Below, piece after piece: positions 17,365-27,060 of a stretch of DNA of 64,000 nt (its first letter is position 1; each line of letters opens with the position of its first letter). The translations under genes were made by a program, and so were the position numbers. Below the pieces are notes generated by a model. It was not told the DNA's origin and searched no databases. It worked only from the letters and a program-made list of their open reading frames with translations. The stretch is from NCBI RefSeq assembly GCF_002104995.1, contig NW_024468259.1:434001-498000 (forward strand), in the 5' to 3' direction. This stretch comes from Linderina pennispora (lineage: Eukaryota; Kickxellomycota; Kickxellomycetes; Kickxellales; Kickxellaceae).

Positions 17365-18862
17365 TTAGTTGCTTTCAAGGTTGGCCAGAACCACCGACGT
17401 CTTGTCCTTGATGATGCCAAGCAGCTCCGAGACGTTCTCCCTGGTCGATGCTGCAGATCCCACGGCCACCCTGATGGCATCGCGCCCATGCAGCTTAGTT
17501 CCCAGCAGGAAAGCGCGGCCATCCGTGTTAATCTCGTTAGCAATGGCCGCATTCGCGGCATTCTCTACCTCGGCACTGCCCTGCAGATGCGTCGGCAGTG
17601 CTGACGGCTTCAGGCGGAACACGACCAGACCAAACACCACAGGCACGACAAGCTCAAAGCGACCATCGCTAACCAGCTCCTCGCTCAGCCACTTTGCATT
17701 GTCAACATCCTTTCTGATATGCTTGCGGATGCCCTCGGCCCCAAACATGCGCAGAACAAACCACAGCTTCATGGCGCGGAACGGCCTGCCCAGCGGCAGC
17801 TGCCAGTCGCGGTAGTCCTTGACGAACCCCTTGTCCTTCTTGACCTTTGGCAGGTACTCGCGCTGGATTGCCATGGCATTGACCAGGTGCGTCGAGTCGG
17901 CCACCCACATTGCGCAGCAGCTGTGATTGCACAGCATCCACTTGTGCGGATTGAAGTTGAACGAGTCGCAGCGCTCAATGCCCTTGGCCAGCGGCTGGAA
18001 TTCGGGGCAGGCGAGGGCGGCGCCGGCGTACGCACCGTCGATGTGGTTCCAGAGCCCTTCGGCCTCGGCCACATCGGCGATTCCCGGCAGATCGTCAATG
18101 GCGGTCGTGTTGGTTGTACCGAAGGTTGCGCACACGTAGAACGGAATCAGCCCTTTCTGCTTGTCCTTGGCGATGGCGTCGGCGAGGAGCTCCTTGGTTA
18201 GGCGGAAGTCGCTGGCAGTCTGGATGACGTTGATTTGGCAACCGATCAGGTTGGCGGCCTTCTGCGCAGCCGAGTGCGTCTGGTCTGAGCAGTATGCAAT
18301 CAGCGAATTGCGCAGTGCAACGATCTCGTCCTCCACGACTCCCTGCGCCTTCAGCTTCTCAGTAGCCATTTCGCGCGCTGCAATCATGGCGACCATCATG
18401 GCCTCGCTGGCTCCTCCCTGGATGACACCGCCGCCGTCTCCCTCAAACCCGTCTTCCTGGATCGCCATAAAGCGTTCAGGGAGACCAATAAGCTTGCCCA
18501 GGGCATCCATGACCACAGGTCTCCAGCTCGGTTGCGGCAGGCGAGCACAGCCAGTTGAACTCGACAATGCTGAACATGCCACAGTACATGTCGCCGAGCA
18601 TCGCCGGGAACGACGTGTTGGAGGGGAACCAGGCGTAGAAATTGGGCGACTGCCAGTGCGTCATGCCAGGCATGATCTTCTCCTTAATGTCCTTCTGGAT
18701 GGCGTTAAGGGATTCGCCGGTCTCGGGGACTTCGTGTGAAAGTAGCTTGTAGAGGTAGCCGGGCTCGACCGTAGCCATGGGCTTGATGCTGGCCAGGTTC
18801 TCGTAGTAGTCGGCTATCTCATCGATGACTTGCTTGCCGCGGATTCTAAACTCGCTTGACAT
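17365..18862 (-). CDS. Aromatic-L-amino-acid decarboxylase family (group II PLP decarboxylase)
   Basis: PLP-dependent decarboxylase of tyrosine, DOPA or tryptophan-like substrates. The start at 18862 gives MSSEFRIRGKQVIDEIADYY, the standard N-terminus of the family. Next come THWQSPNFYAWFPSN, FNWLCSPAATELE, the GGVIQGGASEA cofactor loop, THSAAQKAA and the Schiff-base lysine in FNFNPHKW; the C-terminal domain reaches VLANLESN at the stop. Length is about 498 residues, normal for the family. A single one-base break near 18520 (ACC-T-GTG on the coding strand, within ELET-VVMDALGK) splits it. Substrate preference cannot be read from sequence. It is divergent from the GH81 gene. Confidence 0.93.
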
Positions 18863-19741
18863 CCATTCTGGGGAAACTGAGTGTTTTGTGGTATGGTGAA
18901 GTAGCTGAAGAGAAGAGAAGGTGGTAGGAGCAGGCGAGTCTTGGCTCCCAGGGGAGGGGGCTGAATCCAAGCCCTATTTCCGTTGGCTTTGCAGGCATAT
19001 TCCCACAGCCGCTTTCGCACAGGGAGTGATTGTACCTGTTGCAGAAACATGCAGCGCGTTCATGCCAGTGGCTTGTTTGTGTGTAGCTGAACTATGATTT
19101 TGAGCGGCTCAGCGTGCATGCAATGGCCCATTTGCGTGCATTGAGCAAACTAGCTATGAAGACTTTGGCAGAAGCTATGTGCAATATATGGTGCTAACCA
19201 CACAAAACATTTGGGGGCCATGTACGATGGGTGCAGCCATACATCTAGGCTGGGTGCAGCCATACATCTAGGCTGGGGTTCAGATATACATAGATGCTGG
19301 TCTTTCATCTAGGCTATTTAGGGCTTGGCCTTATATAGTGTGCTAAGAAAAGGCAACTAGATGGCAATGGCAGCATTCTAGGATGCCTTCTCTGCTACAG
19401 TTGGCACGGCGGCAGGGCAAATGCTGCCAAGCAAGAGTGAATGTTGTTGGCTCACACAGTTTGCTGGGAGAGCAACTAGCCCTCGCATATAGTGCCGTAC
19501 TGCTGCTCTTATTATCAATCCATAAGTAAAATATGCAGCAGGATATACAGCGAGCCGAAAAGCATATGACCGTGTTTATATGAGACGCAACGGTAGGTGA
19601 TTTTCAAAGCCAGCAGCCCATAGCTCCAAGTGGATGTGCGATCCAGACACATTGCAGGAAATGGCGGTTCCACACAATAAACGCAACCCTGATTCCCTTT
19701 CCGCACAGCTGTCCATGTAGATTTTGATCTGTCACTTTATC
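18863..19741. promoter_or_regulatory. Divergent intergenic region, decarboxylase / GH81
   Basis: About 880 bp without a supported gene, containing a short tandem repeat (19229-19274). No convincing TATA or factor sites identified. Confidence 0.45.
19229..19274 (+). repeat. Two perfect copies of a 23-bp tandem repeat
   Basis: The 23-bp unit beginning GGGTGCAGCCATACATCTAG is present twice head to tail, and a third, degenerate copy follows to about 19300. Confidence 0.9.
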
Positions 19742-22210
19742 ATGCCGCTCTCAGACCGTATCAGAAACCTTGTGAATAAGTACTCCAGCGACCAGCATAG
19801 CCCAGCAGCAGCCAGGGCCTTGCCAGGGGTCCCCACAGAATATGCCGCGGCCACCTGAGACTCAGTACCCAGGACAATACTCATACCAGCAGTATTGGCA
19901 GCAGCAGCCCGCAACCAGCAGATGCCGCAACAGCAGATGCCGCAACAGCAGATGCCACAGCAATGCCGCAGCCGTATCCGATTCAGTATCCAGAATACCA
20001 GCAACAGCAACCGTATGCACAGCAATATGCCCCACCTGTTTCAGCACCACCACCCGAGATGGCTACACCAGCTCTGCCACCAAGACCACAAGGGTCCAAA
20101 ACCGGTACCGCCGCCAAAACCGCCGCGCTCGGTATTTGCCAATCAGCACCGATCCAGCAATGCTCCGGCACCAAAACCAGATGGCACCTTGCCTTCACAT
20201 GTGCCCCATAGCGAGCATCCTCTCAGGCTGGTCGTCGACAGACCCACGCAAGCTCCTAGGGGACCGCATGGTGCGCAACAACTACCGGATCAAATGCCCG
20301 AGCTGACTCGACCCACGCCTAGCCACGGGGCCAGTGCCGACCAATGCGTGGTGGCAGAACCTGATCGTCGAGGCCGGCGACCAGCCGGTGGTCACATCGC
20401 CATATATGATAAAGTGTCCTGGCAGACGCCATCACTGTATGTGCGCCGACGCCGCTGGTTGAGCCCAAGTTTCGTTGCCTCGGTCTGGCACGACGACTGG
20501 CGCTTGGCCATGGGCCCGGGCCGCCGCGTCACGCATTTCGACGCCCTGGCAGTGCACGATAGCATACACTGGAGCACACGTGCCGCTAGTCCGCGGCATG
20601 CCATTTGTCACGGCCGAGTTCACATCGCCGGCAATGCTGCACTTGACGACTGTCCACGCAATCACCAACGTTGATGTGCAGAATGTGCCACAAGGCTGCG
20701 CAGTGGTCTCGCTGAATGACGGCCGCACGTGGCTCGTCTGCTGTGAGCTCCCAGTGGGACTGCGCCAGGACGGCATGTCTGCAGTCGTCTCGGATCAGCC
20801 AGTCACCGGCGCCGTGCGAATCGCCCTGGTCAACAACCCGATGGACCGCCGTGCCAGCGCTGCTGGAGGCTCGCAAGGCAATCCCGGTTGGTGGCTCGGT
20901 CCACTGTGGACGCAGATGAGCACTCAGGCGACCTTCACAGTCTCCTGGCAGACGCGCAGCGGCGATCAGCCATTGCTCTGCGCCTTCCCGTACCATCAGA
21001 TGCTAACCAACGCCGACTGGGAGGATCGGCGTCGGCCAGTACTGGTCGACCAAGGGGCCGATGCGTGCGGTGCGCGGTGCCCAGTGGCAGTGGACCGAGC
21101 AGATTGAGCCGCTGGGATTTGCGGGTCCGTGTAAGCCCAGCGAGCACGATCCGGCAGCATTTGTGCAGGCTGGTCAAGACTGACGCCCAAGCTCTGCCAC
21201 CCATCGAGCATCTGCCGCGCGACCCGTATTTCTTCGGCAAGGCGGCAGCACGTGCCGCGCGCATTGCGCTGATAGCCGACGAGATCGGCGAGCCGGCGAG
21301 TCGCGATCTGGCACTGCAGCACGGCGACTGCGTGGCTGGAGCCATGGCTCCGTGGGCCGCAACGCCAACCCGCTGGTATTCGACACCGAGTGGCATGGGC
21401 TGATCAGCACCGACGGCCTCCACGACTCCAATGCCGATTTCGGCCAGGGCCGGTACAACGACCACCACTTCCACTATGGCTACTTTGTCTATGCCGCCGC
21501 CTGTGCTGGCCAGGCTGCGGCCCGCATGGGCAACGGAATACCGCGAGCTCCTCGATTTGTTTGCCCGCGACTACTGCAACCCGCGCGCTTCAGGCTGACG
21601 GCCACTTTCCGGCTATGCGCAATTTCGACTTCTTCGATGGACACTTCGTGGGCTGCTGGCTTGTTTGCCTTTGCCGATTCGCGTAACCAAGAGTCGACGT
21701 CAGAAGCCTATCAACGCGTACTACGCCGCATATCTATATGCGCTGGCCACGGGCCGCACGCAGCTGGCATGGTATGTGCGGGCAATATTGCAGCTGGAGG
21801 CTCGCACATCGCGCATCTACTGGCATGTCGGCGATATCGGCAGCAGCATATATCCGGATACGTACTCAAATGACAAAGCCATTGTTGGCATTCTGTGGGC
21901 GGGCAAGTACGACTTTGCTACCTTCTTCAGTGCTGATCCCGCCTGCATCTACGGCATCCAGTTTCTGCCATATACGCCGGCCACTGCACTGCTTCTGAAG
22001 CGCTCGTGGGTTGCCGATATCTGGCCCAAGTATCTGCAGAAGGTCGCCGGAGAATGCCGAAACTGAGCCCTGGCGTGAAATCATCGAGCTGGCCGGCGCT
22101 GTAGATGACAAGCAGCGCACATTTCCAGCGTACCGCACACATCACCAGCCATGATGACGGCAACTCAGGCATCCAACTCGTACTACTGGATCGCTACCGC
22201 ACCCAACTAG
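19742..22210 (+). CDS. GH81 endo-beta-1,3-glucanase (intracellular ENG2/ACF2-like), frame-broken
   Basis: Hydrolyses beta-1,3-glucan. The start at 19742 gives [16 protein letters not shown] with no signal peptide, then a Q- and P-rich stretch including VPPPKPP. GH81 blocks follow in order: [67 protein letters not shown], the catalytic ESTSEA followed by [11 protein letters not shown], and the C-terminal [11 protein letters not shown] ending at 22208-22210. The lack of a secretion signal and the proline-rich N-terminus resemble ENG2/ACF2 rather than secreted ENG1. About fifteen one-base breaks are needed, far more per kilobase than in neighbours, so this copy could be a pseudogene rather than a victim of consensus error alone. 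Confidence 0.85.
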
Positions 22211-22258
22211 AGCCAAACCGATTTTATTACAGCTTTTTTATTCACCTAAAGGTCGGAA

Positions 22259-22655
22259 CTACTGTGTTGTCTGCGTGTGATGACCCAGTGCTCTCAGCCC
22301 ATTCTGGACGCGTGTGGGTGCTTTAGCGGACCGCCCTATGCTAGTTTGATTTTGCACGCGCTCGTGAGTGCCGTAGACCATGGGGACCGCGCCAACGTCG
22401 CGGTCTTTACCGATATCTGAGGTTCGTTCTATATGCACACATCCGCCGATCCCCGACGGCCTCTCAATGTCTCCTGGCACCACCAATGCTAGCATTCGGG
22501 TGGATCTCTGGCTCGATATATTTGGAACTATTCAACTGATAGCACTCGTCGTGGGAGGACCTGTTGTGCTGCTCCTCGGGCTTCTTGGGGTGATGCTTGT
22601 GGATGATGTCCTGAAGGTCCTTTTCGAGCATCTTGATAGGATTTCCGTGAACCAT
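22259..22655 (-). CDS. Small hypothetical protein A with IGG/SIG motifs
   Basis: Start at 22655 (MVHGNPIKMLEKDLQD), hydrophilic, charged and histidine-rich. The C-terminal half has spaced motifs NASIGG, PSGIGG, TSDIGK and TSIGR. One base must be dropped near 22485 (CAT-T-GAG) to join the two open frames, giving about 130 residues. It resembles the upstream gene B (23073-23396). No known domain recognised. A TATAAA lies at 22736-22742, about 80 bp upstream. Confidence 0.55.
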
Positions 22656-22735
22656 GGTAGAGCCTGACAAAAAAGCAGTGTAGTACATGTGAGAAATTGA
22701 CGCGAAAATACAGAAATGCAGGCGATAGGCTGGCC

Positions 22736-22742
22736 GCTTTAT
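22736..22742 (-). promoter_or_regulatory. TATA-like box of small gene A
   Basis: TATAAAG on the minus strand about 80 bp before the chosen ATG, in a plausible core-promoter position. Confidence 0.4.
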
Positions 22743-23072
22743 AGCCAGCACAGGACAGCCACAAGAGAATGAAAAAGCAAGTGGCGTGAACAAGGTAAAG
22801 GGGTTGTGCGGCGAGGGCTATTTTTGCATAAATGTACTTGCGAGCTACCAGTCCAAGTGGTGCAGATTCGGTTACACCCGCAGCAGGGGCTGTCGAGCAA
22901 ATTCCAGAACCTCTTGTTCTTCCATTTACCCTACGAAACTCTGTCTGGAACACACGCCGTTGCTGGTGGAAAGGAGATCTGTACCAAAGAGGTTTATTGT
23001 AAAGAACAGGTAGAGTTGAGTGAACAAAAACTCCGCATGGGAGAGATCTAGTACACGGGAATGACAGTGTTG

Positions 23073-23396
23073 TCAAAATACATTATGCCCGTGTTCCGGC
23101 CTATGCTTGATCTGCACGGATTGCACAGAGGACCACCCATGTTGGATCTGTGCTGCTTCGGCTCGTGGATGCCCGAAACAACAGTGGACATCCTCCATTA
23201 CTGGGGTCTTGCCGATGGACGAGCGCCGCTGGATATTGATGTTGCCGCCGATGAGTGATCCTCGGTGGTATCCGGCATATCCGCCAATGCCGGCGTTCGG
23301 GTGGTCTGCTGGTTCATTGTACATGTTCGTGCAGGTCGGATCAGGGCTGCGAGAACGGACTTAGCAATGGCTTTGACGATATTAGTGAATGTCCAT
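23073..23396 (-). CDS. Small hypothetical protein B, paralogue of A
   Basis: The start at 23396 is tentative and needs frame corrections near 23385 and 23330. The supported part contains HPNAGIGG, GSLIGGN and RRSSIGKTP, in the same order and spacing as the motifs of gene A. The stop is at 23073. The N-terminus (NIVKAIAKSVLAALI) is shorter than that of A. No known family recognised. The tandem arrangement in the same orientation suggests a local duplication. Confidence 0.45.
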
Positions 23397-23503
23397 TGGT
23401 AAATTTCCGTGGGGGATTGCTGCAGATGTAAGTGGAGAGAGATGCTGGTGTGTCTGTTGCTGATAGTGAGTCGGGATTGGAAGAGAGACCAAGCCCTAGC
23501 GAG

Positions 23504-23521
23504 CAAACCCCTTTTATATAC
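23504..23521 (-). promoter_or_regulatory. TATA box with adjacent AGGGG element upstream of gene B
   Basis: The coding strand has a TATATAAAAGGGG-like stretch about 115 bp before the gene B start. AGGGG is the core of the yeast stress-response element; its meaning in this organism is unknown. Confidence 0.4.
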
Positions 23522-24076
23522 TTGGATCCCAGCGGATCGACTTATTTCTCTTCCCTGTTTCTGGGAACCCAGCATTGCATCCATTGCAGTATGGATGCCG
23601 GAATGTCAACCTGCTCGGTGTTTGTGAAGAACCCGTGCAATATCTTCTGACTAATAGGAAGATATGGCTGTATAGCACTGTATATTGCGGTGTTGGTTCT
23701 GTGCTACCTGGAGGTCTAGGACCCGGGGGGATACATTTTGCCATTGCTTTGGGTTTACTGACCACGGCACTATGAGCAGCCAGTGCGACGGCAAATATTA
23801 AACCACCGGCGCTGTCTGGTACGACTTCAGGCACAGGAATTACTAATTCTCCGATCACTCTCTCTTGGCTTTGCCTAAGGTCCGAATGTCGAGAGCATCC
23901 GGATATTACATCTAAACCATAGCGCCGTTTTCATTTCGTCGGCAGTTCCATACACCCACTCCCACCGGTACAAATATCCACCATTCCAGAGATGAGTAAT
24001 GACACAGAAGCCCAAAGAAGCAGCAAACCCGTTCGGGATTGATTCTCAAGCGAGCTAGAGACAAGGATAAAAAATA
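23522..24076. other. Intergenic, nothing recognised
   Basis: About 550 bp between small gene B's promoter and the nitrilase 3' end; short shadow ORFs only. Confidence 0.4.
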
Positions 24077-24958
24077 TTACGATGCGAATTCATGGAAAAT
24101 GTCAGGCCGCTTATGCGTGAAGACCGGGATGTCGCTCCGGCACTTGTCCAGGAACTCCAGGTTGATCTCGCCCACGGCAATGGCGGGTTCAGTCGAATTA
24201 CGCGGGCACCGCGCCACCACCGAGCCCCACGGATCCACAATCATCGCGTCGCCGTACGACGACCGCTTCGAGTTGTGCTTGCCGATATGGGCAGCCGCAA
24301 TCACATACGTCTGGGTCTCGATTGCGCGCGCGCGCAGCAGTACCTCCCAGTGCGCAGCGCCTGTGGGCTCGGTGAAGGCCGACGGATAGCACAGTACCTG
24401 CGCCTGGCGGTGCCGCAGCTGCTGCGCCAGCTCCGGGAACCGCATGTCGTAGCAGATGGCCAGCCCCAGCTTGCCCACCGGCGTGTCCACGGGGTCGGTG
24501 ATCTGGTCGCCGCGCGTCGTTGTCTGGCTCTCCGACATCCGCGGCCCGTCCTTGACGTTCACGTCAAACATATGCAGTTTGCGGTACACTTGCGTCAGTA
24601 CACCCTCGTCAGACACCACGGCATTGGTGTTGAACGGGTGGCCGCTGATTGTGTGCTGTTCATGCACGCCGATCGACACCCAGATGCTGTTGTCCTTGGC
24701 CGCCTGCTGGATCTCCTTCATGAACGGCCCGTCCAGCGGCTGTGCCTGCTGCGCCGATTGGTCGCGCCGCTCGGGAATAAAGTCGCTGGCCTCAGGAAGG
24801 AACACCATCTTGGCCCCGCGCTGTGCTGCGCTGCCGATCAGCGCTACGCACGTCTGCAGGTTCTTTTGCATGTCGAGATGTCCGCAGAACTGTGCAACAG
24901 CCGCTAGTGTACGCCGTGCTCCGGGCAGGTTGATGCGGGAAAGTGGCGAGCCGATCAT
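24077..24958 (-). CDS. Nitrilase-superfamily amidase (NIT1/deaminated glutathione amidase type)
   Basis: C-N hydrolase, most like the Nit1/Nit2 branch that cleaves deaminated glutathione. Intact frame. The catalytic triad is visible: Glu in FLPEASDFIP, Lys in YRKLHMFDV, Cys in AICYDMRFPEL. The family signatures SYGDAMIVDPWG and RIDIPVF-like CRSDIPVF near the C-terminus are present. Length from MIGSPLSR is about 293 residues, normal. An intron ends just upstream (acceptor at 24973), so the true 5' end may lie in the upstream gene. It is on the same strand as the BED-finger ORFs. Confidence 0.93.
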   Translation of the reverse strand: MIGSPLSRINLPGARRTLAAVAQFCGHLDMQKNLQTCVALIGSAAQRGAKMVFLPEASDFIPERRDQSAQQAQPLDGPFMKEIQQAAKDNSIWVSIGVHEQHTISGHPFNTNAVVSDEGVLTQVYRKLHMFDVNVKDGPRMSESQTTTRGDQITDPVDTPVGKLGLAICYDMRFPELAQQLRHRQAQVLCYPSAFTEPTGAAHWEVLLRARAIETQTYVIAAAHIGKHNSKRSSYGDAMIVDPWGSVVARCPRNSTEPAIAVGEINLEFLDKCRSDIPVFTHKRPDIFHEFAS

Positions 24959-24972
24959 GGACGAAAAGCTTT

Positions 24973-25144
24973 CTAAGAAAAAAACACAGGGCACAGAGAG
25001 ATAAGGTTAGCAAAAAATGGAAAGCTGCAAGTTTGCCGAGATAAGCCGCAGGGATGTACATTTGTGGGTAATATACGCATGGCGGATGTGATTGGAATTG
25101 TGGATATCGCCGAGTCACGCCTGGCCCCTAAGGGGGTAACTTAC
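24973..25144 (-). other. 172-nt intron joining the BED-finger ORF to the nitrilase exon
   Basis: On the minus strand: donor GTAAGT after ...ILMQ, branch site GCTAAC (25006-25011) about 35 nt before a pyrimidine-rich tract, and acceptor TTAG at 24973. Joining gives a phase-1 codon GAA and continues ESFSSMIGSPLSR, in frame with the nitrilase. Unspliced, the upstream ORF stops a few codons into the intron. Confidence 0.7.
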
Positions 25145-26498
25145 CTTGCATCAGAATCTGGTTCTCCTCGTACTGGCCCCCGTTGTGCACCACCTCGGAT
25201 ACAGACCGCAGGAGCTCGTCGGTCGACGACCCGTTGGCCTACTGCCAACGTTCCCTGGCCATGGAACAAATGACCTGTAGCCTGGCCATCCTGACCGGGC
25301 GTTGAGCTGCCATTGGCAGCAGCAGCAGCGGCCACAGCAGCAGCAGCAGCGATGGCTCTCTGGTCGTACTGTACGCTGTTGGCCGGCTGGCTGGACTGGC
25401 TTAGCAGATGCGCGCTGTGATGCGATCGACGGACGCGCGATGCGATGCAGTGGAGTCGGCAGGAGCGCTCTGGTCGTGGCGGTTCTGGTAGTGGCGGTTC
25501 AAGATGGTGGTTGCGGTCAGCGGGCCGTACTTTTGCGAGCAGAAGCGGCACTGGCGGAATCCGTCATCCATAATATCGTACCAGTGCCAGACCTTGCTCT
25601 TGAGCCGGCTGTTGCGCGACGCCGACGCGGCCTGGTGCATGGCCATCAGCGGGCGCTTGGACGGCGTCACGCTCTGGGCGTCCATCAGCCGCCCGGTCTT
25701 GTACTCGATCGGCGTTCCCGCAGGCGCTGGCGAGTGCGAGTGCGACGCGCTGTGCAGCTGCTGCGCGGCCAACTCAGCGCCGATCGAGTACCGGTCGTCC
25801 TGCGGCTCCTTCTGCCCATCGTCCTGCGGCACCGGCGTTGCATTGCTGCATCCAGGCCGGCCGTCGACGTGATCACCTGCGACAGCGCTGCCAGCGATGA
25901 GCTCGGATCGGCCATCGAATATTCGCCAGCGCCCTCATCGTACACGGGCTGCTCAGTCTCGTACATTTGCTGCCCGTCATGCATGATTTCGCCCTCTGCC
26001 TGCTTGTCGATGATCTCGCCCTCATACGCGTACTCGCCCTGGTGCCCCTCGTCGAGCATCTGCCCGCCATTCTCCTGCGTCGCCAGAATCGACCCAGCTT
26101 CGGCATATTCGCCCTGGGCTGCCTCACCGTGCTCGCCAGCCGTCATCTCCACCTCGCCTATGTCGTACTGCTCGTACTCATGCTCGTACTGCGCCTCTTC
26201 CAGCTCTCCGCCGTTGCCGTGCTCAACCATCTCGTATGTCTCGCCCGTGTCGGCATCCTTGACGGCGTCGGCCATCTGCGTCGCCATCTCTGTCAGTTTC
26301 AGCTCCGCCTCGGACGTGTCGTTGCCCGAGTACACCGGTTCGTGTGCGCTAATCTCCGACAGCTCGCCTGTGCCTTCAACCGCTGCCTCCTCTTCGCCTG
26401 CTGCCACGTCGGCTGGCGCAGGCCTCTTTGCTGTGAACTAGCCCAGGAGCCGCTTCTTCGTGTGCCAGCAGCTGGCTGTCCTCTTCGGGTCCCGGCAT
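25145..26498 (-). CDS. Acidic protein with a BED-type zinc finger
   Basis: Start at 26498 (MPGPEEDSQLLAHEEA). A long Glu/Gly/Tyr-rich acidic region spans about 26400-25870. A BED-type C2H2 finger follows at about 25590-25490: WHWYDIMDD, then CRFCSQKYG and a C-terminal H-x4-H pair (HYQNRH). After that come poly-alanine (GCT repeats, about 25320-25360) and SSTDELLRSVSEVVHN before the splice donor at 25144. Several frame breaks are needed (near 26430, 25845, 25430, 25265). BED fingers bind DNA and often come from domesticated transposases; no transposase catalytic domain is visible here. The transcript may continue into the nitrilase. Confidence 0.65.
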
Positions 26499-27060
26499 GA
26501 CTGCAAAATGTTTATCGCGCTTTTGTACCTGAAAGAGTTGTCGAATTTGCTGAGGTGAGCCGCCAGGCAAATGGGAGGGGGGACGCCTTGATTAGGGTGA
26601 GTGAATGCGGTTAAATACAGAGGAAAAACGAGAGCTTGCAGAAAGGAAGACTGGGGCACTCTGCTGTCGGCTCTTTATGTTTTAGTGGAGGTTCGAGGTT
26701 CGGCTTGCCCGACAAAAAAACTAAAAATGCTTAAATTTTTCGTGTTGCTGGAGAAGAAGAGCTGAACCGGTCGCGTCTGCCAGCTCGCCTCCAGGTAAAA
26801 GGAAAATGCGCGCGCGTTGGGAAAACGCCGTCTGCGCTGTAAATTTTTCAGCCTCCCCAGCGAATTAGTCGCTCATTTGCTGATCGTCCGTGGTCACATG
26901 CGAATCAGCAGCCATCCAAGGCACAAGCGGATGGCCATATGTATCTTGCGTACAATGGTGATGGCACAGCCAAAGAGGCTACGGGCGCGGGTGGTCCGAA
27001 ATAGCATCCCTCCAGTAAACAACGGTTGAACTTTTTATGGTAAATCTATCTCATTTTTGT
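26499..27060. promoter_or_regulatory. Intergenic, upstream of the BED-finger gene
   Basis: About 560 bp between the BED-gene start and the SWI1 stop, both on the minus strand. No gene seen; presumed promoter plus the SWI1 3' flank. Confidence 0.4.

Noticed and set aside
25490-25590. BED finger as evidence of an hAT transposase
   Set aside because: No transposase catalytic or dimerisation domain and no terminal inverted repeats around it; the surrounding protein is acidic low-complexity sequence.
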